A stretch of DNA of 64,000 bases from Rhizobium hidalgonense (GCF_002914525.1 NZ_LODW01000044.1:62001-126000); one strand, 5' to 3'; counted from the first letter of the stretch, positions 1-9,412 are shown. Notes: a model not told the origin generated them from the letters alone. Translations and numbers: made by a program.

Positions 1-827
1 GCCGCTCGTCGAATATCCCCACCGCGCTCTTCCTCCGCATCGTGCTGTGGCTTCTTGCTTTCGTAACGATCACCCCGTTCCTGCTCCTGCTGCTGACCTC
101 GATAAAGAGCAAGGCTGACGTTCTGAAGGGCGCTTTCGCCCTCCCGGCCTATCCGCATTTCGAAAACTACGTCGATGCCTGGAATGCCGGGCATTTCAAC
201 ATTTACTTCTGGAATTCGATCGTTGTCGTCATCCCCGTGGTGGCCGCAAGCGTCTTCTTGGGCCTGCTGACCGGTTTTGCCTTCGCCTACCTGTCATTTC
301 CGTTCCGGCGCACGCTGTTCGCGATCCTGACGCTCGGCATGATGGTGCCGGCGGAAGCCTTCATCATCCCGCTTTATTACGAAATGCGCTATCTTGGGCT
401 GATCAATACCTATGCAGCTCTCATCGTGCCGCAGATCGCCATGTCGATACCCTTCTCAACGATCTTCCTCGCCAGTGCTATGCAGCAACTCCCGGAGGAG
501 GTTCTCGAAGCGGCAGTCCTCGATGGCGCCGGACGCTTCCATATCCTGCGCAAGATCGTTATCCCGCTGATGATACCGGCAATGTCGACGCTGGCGCTCT
601 TCCTGTTCATCTGGACCTGGAACGAGTTTCTCATTCCGTTCATTCTGGTCAATGACGATGCCTACCGGACGTTGCCGCTCGGCATGCTGTTTTTCCAGGG
701 GCGTTACACCGTCAATACGCCGGTGCTGACCGCCGGCGCGGTGATCGTAATCTTCCCGCTCATTCTGACCTATCTGGTTTTCCAACGGCGGTTTATTGCC
801 GGCTTGACGGCAGGCGCGACGAAATAG
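1..827 (+). CDS. Sugar ABC transporter permease, 5' end outside the window
   Basis: Inner-membrane permease of the MalG/UgpE type (binding-protein-dependent carbohydrate importers). The reading frame is open from the first bases of the window, so the true start lies upstream; an internal GTG at 42 is not a convincing start. About 270 residues are visible with several hydrophobic membrane segments. The cytoplasmic EAA loop is clear (EEVLEAAVLDGAG, about two thirds along); this loop docks on the ATPase. The substrate cannot be told from the permease alone, and the partner permease, binding protein and ATPase must lie to the left. It converges on the polysaccharide locus and shares a hairpin with it at the stop codons. 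Confidence 0.88.
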   Translation, partial: RSSNIPTALFLRIVLWLLAFVTITPFLLLLLTSIKSKADVLKGAFALPAYPHFENYVDAWNAGHFNIYFWNSIVVVIPVVAASVFLGLLTGFAFAYLSFPFRRTLFAILTLGMMVPAEAFIIPLYYEMRYLGLINTYAALIVPQIAMSIPFSTIFLASAMQQLPEEVLEAAVLDGAGRFHILRKIVIPLMIPAMSTLALFLFIWTWNEFLIPFILVNDDAYRTLPLGMLFFQGRYTVNTPVLTAGAVIVIFPLILTYLVFQRRFIAGLTAGATK

Positions 828-849
828 GCAGCGCCGCAGGCGCTATTTC
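821..849. terminator. Bidirectional hairpin between convergent genes
   Basis: The inverted repeat GAAATAG / CTATTTC (821-827 and 843-849) encloses a GC-rich centre containing GCGCC/GGCGC. The stop codons of both convergent genes lie inside the arms. With A/T-rich ends on both strands it could terminate transcription from either side. Confidence 0.5.
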
Positions 850-2075
850 CTCTGGCCGCGCCTATGGCGCACTTCCAGCGCCGCGCAGCCCCAGACCGTG
901 CCGAAGAGCAGATAGACATGGCGCCAGTGGTCGATATCGATGACGTTGCCGATCGTCGCATGGCCGAGGATCGAGATCCAGGCGATCATCAGGAAGGGCT
1001 GCCAGGGTCGGTCGAGCAGCAGGTATCGGAAGCCGAGCGCGAGCGTCCAGACAAGCATGCCGACATAGCTGACGAAGCCGAGCCAGCCATAGGTGGTGAG
1101 TGATTTCAGCCAGATATTGTGCTCGTCCTCGGGAAACATCGTGCCGAACACCAGCGGGCCGATGCCGAGCGGACGCTCCATCATCATGGTGAAGCCGATC
1201 CGGTGGCGCTCGAAGCGGCCGAGATGTTCGCCGTCATATTGCTGCACCAGCTGAGCGCGCGCCGAAAACAGTTCGGCGACCTTCGGGATTTGCAGCGCCA
1301 CCAGCAGCGAGGCGACCAGCATGATGATAGCCGCCAGCGACAGCACCAGGACTCGCAGGCGAAAGGCGCCACTGCGCTCCTTCAGCAGCATGATGAAAAT
1401 CAACAGCACCACGCCGAGGGCGAAGAGCCCCCAGGCAGCGCGGGAAAAGGACAGGAAGATGCCGAGCGCCAGCACGAGCAGGGCGAGAGCCTTCAACGGC
1501 GATTTCTTCAGGTCGCCCACCAGGATGCCATGGACGAGATAGAGCGATGGCGGCACGAGAAAGGGACCGAAGACGTTCGGGTCCTGGAAGGCGCCCTTGG
1601 CGCGGTCATAGAGCGTGAAGATCTCAGCGCCCGGAAAGGCGTGGAAATAGCCGAGTATGCCGAGTGCAGAAGTGGCGACGGCGGCGAAGGTCCAGGCGTT
1701 GAAGATCAGCGGCAGCCGCTTGTGGCTGTCCTCGATGATGGCGGCGTAGAAGACCGCCGTCAGCGCCAGGAAGGTCGACACGGCGATATACATCGGCCCG
1801 GTCGCCAGATCCTTCATCTGCGTCAGCGACAGCATGCCGCCGATGTTGAAGGTGAGCAGCAGCGCAAGCAGCGGTGCGACGCCGCGCGAAATCCTGAGGC
1901 CGAGGATGAACCAGAGGCCGATCAGTCCCGCCATCCAGAGTTCGTAGGGCGCCGGCTCGTCGATCACGAAACCGGAGAGGAAGACGCCGAAGGCGACGAA
2001 GGCCGAGCCGATCAGGCGCAGCGCCATCCGCTGCGGCTGGGCGACACGGGGATATGTCGCCTCGATCGCGCTCAA
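843..2075 (-). CDS. uppF: O-antigen ligase/polymerase-like membrane protein (UppF-like)
   Basis: Predicted 410-residue polytopic inner-membrane protein with about ten hydrophobic segments, of the Wzy/WaaL (O-antigen ligase, Wzy_C) type. Visible hallmarks are the segment LSFSRAAWGLF and, in the large periplasmic loop, EHNIWLKSLTTYGWLG. The family polymerises or ligates undecaprenyl-linked repeat units at the periplasmic face. It is the last gene of a leftward operon and overlaps the preceding phosphotransferase gene by 4 bases, so the two are probably translationally coupled. The upp symbol rests on gene content and order, recalled from Agrobacterium; the polymerase role is inferred. Confidence 0.75.
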   Translation of the reverse strand: MSAIEATYPRVAQPQRMALRLIGSAFVAFGVFLSGFVIDEPAPYELWMAGLIGLWFILGLRISRGVAPLLALLLTFNIGGMLSLTQMKDLATGPMYIAVSTFLALTAVFYAAIIEDSHKRLPLIFNAWTFAAVATSALGILGYFHAFPGAEIFTLYDRAKGAFQDPNVFGPFLVPPSLYLVHGILVGDLKKSPLKALALLVLALGIFLSFSRAAWGLFALGVVLLIFIMLLKERSGAFRLRVLVLSLAAIIMLVASLLVALQIPKVAELFSARAQLVQQYDGEHLGRFERHRIGFTMMMERPLGIGPLVFGTMFPEDEHNIWLKSLTTYGWLGFVSYVGMLVWTLALGFRYLLLDRPWQPFLMIAWISILGHATIGNVIDIDHWRHVYLLFGTVWGCAALEVRHRRGQRK

Positions 2076-3637
2076 TAGGCGTTTTCCGTGTTGAGCAGCC
2101 GGATCGGCGTCAGGAACAGGATCTTGAGATCGAACCAGAGCGACCAGTTCTCGATGTAATAGAGGTCGTAGGCGGTGCGGAATTTGATCTTCTCGTCATT
2201 GTCCACTTCGCCGCGCCAGCCGTTGATCTGCGCCCAGCCGGTGACGCCGGGCTTGACGCGGTGACGGGCGAAATACCCCTCGACGACATCGGAAAAGGCA
2301 CGATCGCGGGCCTGGGCGAGCACGGCATGCGGGCGCGGGCCGACCAGTGAAAGTTCGCCTCTCAGTACGTTGAAAAGCTGTGGCAATTCGTCGATCGAGC
2401 TCTTGCGGATGATACGGCCGACGCGAGTGACACGCGGATCAGCCTTGGTCACCGCGGCCTTGCCTGTGGGGTCGGCCATATTGGTGTACATCGAGCGGAA
2501 TTTGAAGACGTTGATGATTTCGTTGTTGAAGCCATGCCGCTTCTGCATGAAGAAAACTGGGCCTTCGGAGGTCGCCTTGATGGCGATCGCCGTCGCCACC
2601 ATTACCGGCCAGAGCAGCGCCAGCGCGACGAGGGTGAAGAAGATATCGAAGCCGCGCTTGGCAACCGAATCCCAGTCGCGGATCGGCATCTTGAAAATGT
2701 CGAGCATCGGCACCGAGCCGACATGCGAATAGGCGCGCGGCCGGAAGCGCAGCCGGTTGGCATGCGCGGCAAGGCGGATGTCGACCGGCAGAACCCAGAG
2801 TTTCTTCAAAAGGTCGTAGATACGCGCCTCGGCTGAAAGCGGCAGGGCGATGATCAGCATGTCGATGCGTGTCAGCCGCACGAATTCGACCAGTTCTGCC
2901 ACAGTGCCGAGCTTCGGATAACCGGCGACCATGATCGGCGAGCGCTGTTCGCCGCGATCGTCGAAGATGCCGCAGATGCGGATGTCGTTGTCATCCTGCT
3001 GTTCGAGGATGCGGATCAGCTCCTTGGCCGGCTCGCCGCCGCCGACGATGACGGCGCGGCGCTCCATGATGCCGTTGCGCGCCCAGTTGCGGATGCCGTA
3101 GGCGACGAGGAAACGCTCGGCCGCAAGGAAGAGAGCGCCGGCCGTAAACCAGGGCATATAGGCGTCGAAGACCATCGCCCATGTGCTGCCGCGAACCAGC
3201 GCGAACAGGCCGACGGTCAGGAGAAGCGCGATCGTCCACGACGCCAGGATGCGCGGAATCGGGCGCAGTTTGGCCCGAAGCGCCGGAATCGTATAGGTGT
3301 CGGCAAGCTGCAGGCCGATGACGGTCAAGGCCGAGGCGACTGCCGCCATGCCAGCCCGCACCAGCGATGAATCATAGCCGTCGCCGGGCCAAAAATAGTG
3401 GGCGATCAGGGCGATCGAAAAGAGCGCCAGGAATTCCAGCAGCCGCAATTGCCCGATAATGATCACAGGCGAATTGGTTCCGTCGCGGAACTGTTCGGCG
3501 ATCTGCCGGGCATAGGGGTTGATTTCTGTCGGGTCGGACGGTTTTTCCTGACCCGCGTCGCCGCGCGCCTCGATGTCGGAGACCTGCTTGCGCAGTGCTT
3601 CCACGTCGAATTGATCGCCTCTTTCCAGCTTGTTCAT
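2072..3637 (-). CDS. uppE: Undecaprenyl-phosphate sugar phosphotransferase (UppE-like)
   Basis: Initiating enzyme of a lipid-linked polysaccharide pathway: it transfers a hexose-1-phosphate to undecaprenyl phosphate at the inner membrane. The 521-residue polytopic form (WbaP/WcaJ type) has about five N-terminal membrane segments, a Rossmann-like central part (AVIVGGGEPAKELI) and a C-terminal bacterial sugar transferase domain. That domain shows KRGFDI, the KFRSM motif, SSIDELPQLFNVLRGELSLVGPRP and KPGVTGWAQINGWRGE. It sits third in the operon wza, glycosyltransferase, this gene, polymerase. In Agrobacterium the homologue UppE starts unipolar polysaccharide synthesis (recall). The R. leguminosarum glucomannan gene gmsA may be the counterpart, which I cannot verify here. 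Confidence 0.85.
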   Translation of the reverse strand: MNKLERGDQFDVEALRKQVSDIEARGDAGQEKPSDPTEINPYARQIAEQFRDGTNSPVIIIGQLRLLEFLALFSIALIAHYFWPGDGYDSSLVRAGMAAVASALTVIGLQLADTYTIPALRAKLRPIPRILASWTIALLLTVGLFALVRGSTWAMVFDAYMPWFTAGALFLAAERFLVAYGIRNWARNGIMERRAVIVGGGEPAKELIRILEQQDDNDIRICGIFDDRGEQRSPIMVAGYPKLGTVAELVEFVRLTRIDMLIIALPLSAEARIYDLLKKLWVLPVDIRLAAHANRLRFRPRAYSHVGSVPMLDIFKMPIRDWDSVAKRGFDIFFTLVALALLWPVMVATAIAIKATSEGPVFFMQKRHGFNNEIINVFKFRSMYTNMADPTGKAAVTKADPRVTRVGRIIRKSSIDELPQLFNVLRGELSLVGPRPHAVLAQARDRAFSDVVEGYFARHRVKPGVTGWAQINGWRGEVDNDEKIKFRTAYDLYYIENWSLWFDLKILFLTPIRLLNTENAY

Positions 3638-3692
3638 GGGGCTTTTCGCTCGTTGTCACCCAGCGAAGTACCAGAAAGCCCCTAAGAAAGAT

Positions 3693-4862
3693 TTACGGGG
3701 CGGCGGGCATCGCGCGGCCGGCAGTGGGATCAACGAGCTCGTGGTACAATTTCAGGACATCGCGCGCCATGACGGCGGAGGAAAACACCGCCTTCACCGC
3801 CTCGGGCTTCGGCATCGTCCTGGCATGCCAGTCGGGCGTGCTCAGCGTTTCCGCCATGACGCGGGCGAGATCGTCGGAATTGCCGGCCTCCACCAGGGCT
3901 GCGCTGTCGGGGCCGAGCACCTCGGGAATGCCGCCGACACGGCTGGCGATGATCGTCTTGCCGGCCCCGAGCCCCTCGAGCACGATATAGGGCATGGCTT
4001 CGGCGCGCGAGGGAACGACGAGGTTCTGCGCCATCGAGAAGGCTTCATGGACCCGCATCGCCGGCAGCATGCCGATGCGTTTGCCGAGGCCGCGTTCGAC
4101 CATCATCTCGCGATAGCGGTCGCGATCCGGTCCGTCGCCGATCATCAGCGCCGACAGCGGTCTGCCGAGCAACCGTTCGGTCTTGGCGAAGGCATCGACA
4201 AACAGATCGGGACCCTTGAGGTCCCGCAGCATGCCCACATAGATGAAATGCACGGCATCCGACCGGGTGGGGATCAGCTCGAAATCGCGCTCGGCGATGC
4301 CGTTATAGATCAGTCTCGTCTTCGTCCGCGGCTTGCCCACCTTGCGCGCATAGGTGTCGCGCTCATATTCGCAGATGAAAACCAGCGCATCGGTGAAATA
4401 TTCCTGCAGGCGCTCCATCCTGAGGACGAACTGTCCACCGAGCGAGGAACGCGAATAATGCAGGCTTCCGCCATGCGCGGTATAGAGGCGGGCTACGCGA
4501 TACCTGTTCACCCGCAGAGCTGAGCCGGCAAGTCGCGCGAGCACGCCGCCCTTGGCGCCGTGTCCGTGCAGCACATCCGGCCGCAAACTTTTGATTTTCT
4601 TGTATGTATCCCACATCGTCGCAATGTCCGACGGGCTGATAGAACGGCGGATCGGCACGCGTGTCAGACCAAGCGAGAGATAGGGACGGATATCGTCGAA
4701 CAGGCTGTCCTCATAGTCGCCGCCGGTCGAGCTGTCGCAGAGAATGCCGATATGATGGCCGGCCCTGCTATGCTCCTCGACGAGATCGCGGACATGGCGG
4801 AAAATTCCGCCGACCGGCGATCTGAAGCAATGGAGAATGCGGAGCGGCCTTTGTGTTGCCAT
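3693..4862 (-). CDS. uppD: GT4-family glycosyltransferase (UppD-like)
   Basis: Cytoplasmic GT-B-fold glycosyltransferase, 389 residues, that would add a sugar from a nucleotide donor to the lipid-linked intermediate. The N-terminal acceptor domain begins RILHCFRSPVGGIFRH with the glycine-rich loop. The C-terminal donor domain has the retaining GT4 signature E-x7-E region, EAMPYIVLEGLGAGKTI, followed by ASRVGGIPEVL. Its ATG lies 3 bases after the end of the wza gene, which indicates co-transcription. Only one dedicated glycosyltransferase is in this locus, so other sugars must be added by enzymes encoded elsewhere or the backbone is simple. Confidence 0.82.
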   Translation of the reverse strand: MATQRPLRILHCFRSPVGGIFRHVRDLVEEHSRAGHHIGILCDSSTGGDYEDSLFDDIRPYLSLGLTRVPIRRSISPSDIATMWDTYKKIKSLRPDVLHGHGAKGGVLARLAGSALRVNRYRVARLYTAHGGSLHYSRSSLGGQFVLRMERLQEYFTDALVFICEYERDTYARKVGKPRTKTRLIYNGIAERDFELIPTRSDAVHFIYVGMLRDLKGPDLFVDAFAKTERLLGRPLSALMIGDGPDRDRYREMMVERGLGKRIGMLPAMRVHEAFSMAQNLVVPSRAEAMPYIVLEGLGAGKTIIASRVGGIPEVLGPDSAALVEAGNSDDLARVMAETLSTPDWHARTMPKPEAVKAVFSSAVMARDVLKLYHELVDPTAGRAMPAAP

Positions 4863-4865
4863 CGC

Positions 4866-5441
4866 TCAGAACAGCCGTTCGCGAACGTAGATCGTGTCGC
4901 CGGCGATGATCGGCCCCGATATGTTGATGCGACCGGTCAGCACCTGTCCGTTGATCTTACGGGTGACGTCGACCATGCTCTGGTTGGCGCGGCTGGTAAA
5001 GCCGCCGGCAACCGCGATGGCATTCTGTACGGTCATGCCGGGGACATAGGCATACTGGCCGGGCTGGCCGACTTCACCCATGAGGAAGATCGAACGATAG
5101 CGATCGACATCGATGGTGACGTCGGGATCGCGAAGATAGCCCTGCTGCAGTTTCTGGGCGATCTGCCCCGAGAGTTGCTGTAGGGTTCGGCCGCGGGCAG
5201 GGACCTGGCCGATGAGCGGGAAGGCGATATAGCCGGCCTGATCCACGGTGTAGGTGTTCGTCAGGCTCTGCTGGTCGAAGACGGTAACACGCAGCCGGTC
5301 GCCGCTATCGAGCGTATAGGGCTGGATGGTCGCCTCGTTAAAGGCTTTCGGCGCCGGTTTGTACGTCGTGCAGCCGCCCAATGCTGCCGTCATGGCTGCA
5401 AGGCTCAGGGCCAGAAGGATTTTGGGCTGGACGACAGACAT
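4866..5441 (-). CDS. uppC: Wza-type polysaccharide export lipoprotein (UppC-like)
   Basis: Outer-membrane/periplasmic polysaccharide export protein, 191 residues. The N-terminus has a signal peptide with the lipobox LGGC (Cys about residue 24). A Poly_export domain follows (YTLDSGDRLRVTVFDQQSL, then YIAFPLIGQVPARGRTLQQL), then an SLBB-like stretch (VGQPGQYAYVPGMTVQNAI). It is about half the length of E. coli Wza, lacking the extra SLBB and C-terminal helix region, as is common in rhizobial ExoF/Wza proteins. It is the first gene of the leftward operon and is divergent from the Wzc-like gene, with 189 bases between the two starts. Confidence 0.85.
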   Translation of the reverse strand: MSVVQPKILLALSLAAMTAALGGCTTYKPAPKAFNEATIQPYTLDSGDRLRVTVFDQQSLTNTYTVDQAGYIAFPLIGQVPARGRTLQQLSGQIAQKLQQGYLRDPDVTIDVDRYRSIFLMGEVGQPGQYAYVPGMTVQNAIAVAGGFTSRANQSMVDVTRKINGQVLTGRINISGPIIAGDTIYVRERLF

Positions 5442-5630
5442 CCGTTCGTGCTCACGAAAATGAACTTGGTAGAGCCGTTATCGATCCGTTAGGGTTAATG
5501 CCCGGTAAAGGCTGCTTGCAATTTCCCGCGTTCCTTTACCGAAGTTGCTCATTACTCTGCAGGATTGCCATTAACCGTTGAGTTACCATGGTCGTTTACG
5601 CTTGCGGCACCTTTGTTGTGGAGTAAGAGC

Positions 5631-7805
5631 ATGTCCGGCGTAGCGCGTGATCAGGATGTGGACATCGACCTCGGCCAGCTGGTCCGCGCCGTCTGGGCGC
5701 GCCGTCTGCGGATTTTGACGATTACCCTCATAGGGGCGGGCGTCGCTTTTGCCGGCGCCAAGATCATGTCGCCGCAATATCGCAGCGAAACACGCATCCT
5801 GATTGAACCCCGCGCGCCCGCCTTCGCCAGCACCCAGCAGGTCAACGACGCCGGCGCCGGCCCGCTGATGGATGAACTGAATATCGCTAGCCAGGTGCAG
5901 CTGCTGCAATCGGCCGATCTCCTGAAGAAGGTCATCAACGACCTGAAGCTTTATAACCTGCCGGAATTCGACGATGCCGCCAACGGCTCTGCAATGAGCA
6001 GCATCCTGGTAAAGCTGCATTTGAAGAAGAACCCGCTGGAAAATCCGCCGGAAGAGCGGGTGATCGATGCCTTCGTCGAACGCCTGCAGGTCTACCAGGT
6101 GCCTGGTTCACGCGTCATCGGCATCAGTTTCACCTCGAAGGATCCGAAGCTCGCTGCCGCCATTCCGAACGCTATGGCGAATGTCTATCTGTCGACCCAG
6201 AGCGGCGCCAAGCTCGATTCCAATTCGGAAGCGACACGCTGGCTGGAGCCTGAGATTGAGGGCCTGCGCCGCAAGGTCAGCGAAGCCGAGAAGAAAGTTG
6301 CCGAATACCGCACCTCCCACGGGCTGTTGCAGACCAATGGCACGACCACCTTTCCGGCCCAGCAGCTGAACGATATCTCCGCCGAGTTGACCCGCGTGCG
6401 CGGCGACAAGGCCAATGCCGAGGCGAGGGCGCAAGCGGTGCGCAATGCGCTGTCTTCGGGCGAGGCCTCCGATACGCTGCCCGACATCATGTCCTCTCAG
6501 GCGATCCAGCGGCTGAAAGCGACGGAATCCGGCCTGCAGTCGCAGATCTCGGATCTGCAGACCAGCCTTCTCAACAATCATCCGCGGCTGAAAAGCCTGC
6601 GGGCCCAGCTCGCCGACATCCGCACCCAGATCCGTCAGGAAACGCAGAAGATTCTGACGAGCATCGAGAACGAGTCCAAGGTCGCGGATCTCCGCGCCAG
6701 CGAGCTCGAGCGCCAGTCGGACACGGTGCAGGCCAACAGCGCCCGCGCCGGTGAGGACGAGGTCGGCCTCAATGCGCTGGAGCGCGAGGCGACGGCCCAG
6801 CGCCAGCTGCTCGAAACCTATCTGGTGCGCTACCGCGAGGCCGCTTCCCGCGCCGACAGCAATTCGAGCCCGGCCGATGCGCGTATCGTTTCCAAGGCCA
6901 TCGAGCCGGTCGATCCCTATTTCCCCAAGGTGGTGCCGATCGTCATCGTCGCTGCCGTCGCGACTTTGATCTTGAGCGCCATCGTCACCATGCTGGCCGA
7001 ACTGTTCAGCGGCCGAGCGCTCCGGCCGCTCGATGGGGCTCGTGAGACGATGGAGGCGGAAACCCTTGTCGAGGAGAGGCATGCGCCGCAGGCCGCTCCG
7101 GTTGTCGCTGCCGTCAGAAAGCCCATCCAGCCGAGCATGCTCGCCATTGTCGGCGATGAAGACGAACAGGACGCGATCGAAGACAGCGAGGCCGCCGAGC
7201 AGCCGCTGCAGGACGAGAATGAATTCTCCGTCGCCTCCGTTGCGGATTATCTGACGGGCAGCCGCGCACCGCTGGCCATCGCGATATCTCCGACCGGTGA
7301 CAACGGCTCGGCGGCAACGGTTTTGCTGACCCGCATGCTCGCCGATGCCGGCCGCCGCGTCATCCTGATCGACATGACCGGTTCCGGTTATCCCACAGAA
7401 CTGATGGCCGAAGACCAGGTCGCTCCTGGTGTCACCGATCTCTTGTGCGGCGAGGCCGCCTTCGGCGACACGATCCACAGCGATCGTCTTTCCGATGCCC
7501 ATCTGATCCCGCAGGGCCAGAGCGACGTTCGCCGCGCCATGCGCGGTGTCGACCGGCTGTCGCTGCTGCTCGATGCGCTGGCGGCCGCCTATGACCTCGT
7601 GGTGGTCGAATGCGGTTCGGCCGATGTCGCCGGCGTCTCACGGCTGACGCGCAGCCGGGATGTCGAGATCATCCTCTCCCTGCCTGAGGTCGAGGAGACG
7701 ATCTTCGTCGCCCTGATGACGGAATTCCAGGCTGCGGGCTACGAACGCGTTGTGCTGATGTCGGGCGGCGACGGGGCCGAGCAGACGCTCGGTCAGGCCG
7801 CATAA
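5631..7805 (+). CDS. uppB: Wzc/ExoP-type polysaccharide co-polymerase with degenerate kinase domain (UppB-like)
   Basis: Inner-membrane polysaccharide co-polymerase that sets chain length and couples to the Wza channel. I chose the ATG at 5631 (724 residues) because GTGGAGTAAGAGC supplies a ribosome site; an in-frame CTG-like extension to 5565 has none. Order: Wzz domain with first membrane helix at about 27-45, long coiled-coil stretch about 200-400, second helix preceded by a proline-rich motif (PYFPKVVP) at about 428-458, then a cytoplasmic BY-kinase-like domain from about 540. The P-loop position reads AISPTGDNGSAATVLL, lacking the GK[ST] lysine. The Walker A' position reads VILIDMTGSG, and there is no tyrosine cluster at the C-terminus, so ATP-dependent autophosphorylation is doubtful. 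Confidence 0.82.
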   Translation: MSGVARDQDVDIDLGQLVRAVWARRLRILTITLIGAGVAFAGAKIMSPQYRSETRILIEPRAPAFASTQQVNDAGAGPLMDELNIASQVQLLQSADLLKKVINDLKLYNLPEFDDAANGSAMSSILVKLHLKKNPLENPPEERVIDAFVERLQVYQVPGSRVIGISFTSKDPKLAAAIPNAMANVYLSTQSGAKLDSNSEATRWLEPEIEGLRRKVSEAEKKVAEYRTSHGLLQTNGTTTFPAQQLNDISAELTRVRGDKANAEARAQAVRNALSSGEASDTLPDIMSSQAIQRLKATESGLQSQISDLQTSLLNNHPRLKSLRAQLADIRTQIRQETQKILTSIENESKVADLRASELERQSDTVQANSARAGEDEVGLNALEREATAQRQLLETYLVRYREAASRADSNSSPADARIVSKAIEPVDPYFPKVVPIVIVAAVATLILSAIVTMLAELFSGRALRPLDGARETMEAETLVEERHAPQAAPVVAAVRKPIQPSMLAIVGDEDEQDAIEDSEAAEQPLQDENEFSVASVADYLTGSRAPLAIAISPTGDNGSAATVLLTRMLADAGRRVILIDMTGSGYPTELMAEDQVAPGVTDLLCGEAAFGDTIHSDRLSDAHLIPQGQSDVRRAMRGVDRLSLLLDALAAAYDLVVVECGSADVAGVSRLTRSRDVEIILSLPEVEETIFVALMTEFQAAGYERVVLMSGGDGAEQTLGQAA

Positions 7806-7838
7806 AATTCAAAGATTTAAGGCGTATGCTTCAATCGC

Positions 7839-9080
7839 TCAGCCGAACCGCGCGCGGATGCCCTGGGCGAATTTGTAGAGCTTCGGGCGCGCCTTGATAT
7901 GCGCCTTGCCGCGGGTGACAATCCGGTGCGCGGCACCGGCGGCGACGCCGAACGGCGAGACCGGCAGCACCACGTCGTAATGCGCGGTCTCCACCGGCGC
8001 CCAAGACCGTTTATAGGTCTGGTCGCCGAGGCCGAAATCGAACAGCGCCACACCCTTGCCATGCAGTCCCGAGATGGTCTGCCAATAGAGGAATTCGCCG
8101 GGGCTGGTATCCGGCACGAGCTCTTCATCGATCGCGCCGAACTGGCAGATGATGTGGTCGCCCTTGCGCGAAATCCCCGAAATCGCGGCGATCCGCTCTT
8201 CGTGCCCGCCGTTGAGCCGCAGCACGTGCATCTGCAGCCCGAAATATTGCCGATCGTCATCCCGCTTGTCGATGAGGCGGTGCAGGAAGGCCTGTGTCTC
8301 CCTGTCGGCGAAGACGTCGGGCAGGCCGAGGCTGGCGAAGCGGGCGCTCTTCAGCCGGAAGAAAATATCGAGCAGGCGGTGTTGTTCTTCTGATGTCTCG
8401 GGAAGGATGTATTGGACGCCGCCGGCCGCTTCGAGGCGTTTCGACTGAACACGGAATTTCTTGCGCCGGTTCTTGGCATTGAGCTGCTTCAGCGTCTCCT
8501 CGAAGCTGGAGAGGAACGGCAGCTGGTAGGCATGGTTCTGGTTCTGCACCATCGGCAGGCCAGCAAGCGGGCTCTGCCGCCCGCGCCATTCCAGCGGAAT
8601 GTTCTGCAAGAGCAGCAGATCGGCGCGGCCCTTCAGCGCCTGCTCGAGCCGGCCGGCGAAGTCGCGAGGATCGATGCTCCCACCGGTTTCAGCAAAGCCT
8701 TCCGAGAACAGGCCGGTATTGATGTTGCTATGATCGGCGGCGATGAATTTTGCAACGGCGAGCCCACGCGACCTGACGATTTCAACCGGCAGAATGAACG
8801 CGGCCTTCCCGGCATAGGTGCCTTTGAGGATCGCCAGCGGCCGCTGAAAGGCGCTCACCCAGGCGGCGCACCAGTCATAGCTCTGATGCAGGGACTGGAG
8901 ATTGTCGCGCTCCAGCGCCCGCCAGTCGTTCTCCAACGGCTGCATTGCGTCGAAGACTTCGATATGGACTTCGGCCATGGCGAGTTTCATGCTCAGCTGA
9001 CGCAGGCGTGAAATGGCCGTTTGGGCCAGCGCCCCGTCCTTCGACGGCTGTTCATGAACATCGAGCTTTTGCGTCTGCAC
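7839..9080 (-). CDS. uppA: FemAB/CelD-like GNAT acyltransferase (UppA-like)
   Basis: Predicted 413-residue cytoplasmic protein of the GNAT fold family seen in CelD/BioF2-like proteins of polysaccharide loci. The segments LEQALKGRADLLLLQNIP, a basic middle region (NAKNRRKKFRVQSKRLEAAGG) and FDFGLGDQTYKRSWAPVE are typical. The start is GTG (complement of 9078-9080) with GGAGAAAAGCC before it; an internal ATG at MKLAMAEVHIEV is an alternative. It likely acylates sugar units or a lipid intermediate, but the acyl donor is unknown. It converges on the Wzc-like gene with 33 bases between stops. It corresponds by position to UppA of Agrobacterium (recall). Confidence 0.65.
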   Translation of the reverse strand: MQTQKLDVHEQPSKDGALAQTAISRLRQLSMKLAMAEVHIEVFDAMQPLENDWRALERDNLQSLHQSYDWCAAWVSAFQRPLAILKGTYAGKAAFILPVEIVRSRGLAVAKFIAADHSNINTGLFSEGFAETGGSIDPRDFAGRLEQALKGRADLLLLQNIPLEWRGRQSPLAGLPMVQNQNHAYQLPFLSSFEETLKQLNAKNRRKKFRVQSKRLEAAGGVQYILPETSEEQHRLLDIFFRLKSARFASLGLPDVFADRETQAFLHRLIDKRDDDRQYFGLQMHVLRLNGGHEERIAAISGISRKGDHIICQFGAIDEELVPDTSPGEFLYWQTISGLHGKGVALFDFGLGDQTYKRSWAPVETAHYDVVLPVSPFGVAAGAAHRIVTRGKAHIKARPKLYKFAQGIRARFG

Positions 9081-9199
9081 GGCTTTTCTCCGGTCAAGAA
9101 TGCTGAGCGGGAAGGTAGGAATGCAGGACGTATATTTGGTTTATTCGCAGGCGAGGGGCGAGGTTTTCCACCGATCACGGTTATTCGGCCGTTAATGGC

Positions 9200-9412
9200 C
9201 TATTGCTGCCGCGGTCCGGCCATCCATTTGATGATCACCATCGCCGGCAGGACCCAGAGCAGACCGGTGAGCAGGAAATAGAGCAGATGCCCCCACCAGG
9301 GCGCGTTGCCGAGCGTTGCCACCGCGATCGTATTCGCCACCAGCGCATAGACCAGCACGAGCACGATGATGAGGATCGTGCCGATGAATTTGCGGAGGCG
9401 GACGGGCATCAA
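9200..9412 (-). CDS. DUF2842 small membrane protein
   Basis: A 70-residue protein with two hydrophobic helices: [20 protein letters not shown] and [19 protein letters not shown]. They are separated by a short loop with APWW, and the protein ends in a charged KWMAGPRQQ tail. This is the layout of DUF2842, a small inner-membrane family of alphaproteobacteria with no known function. The start could be either of two adjacent ATG codons. It is divergent from the heme A synthase gene. Confidence 0.75.
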   Translation of the reverse strand: MMPVRLRKFIGTILIIVLVLVYALVANTIAVATLGNAPWWGHLLYFLLTGLLWVLPAMVIIKWMAGPRQQ

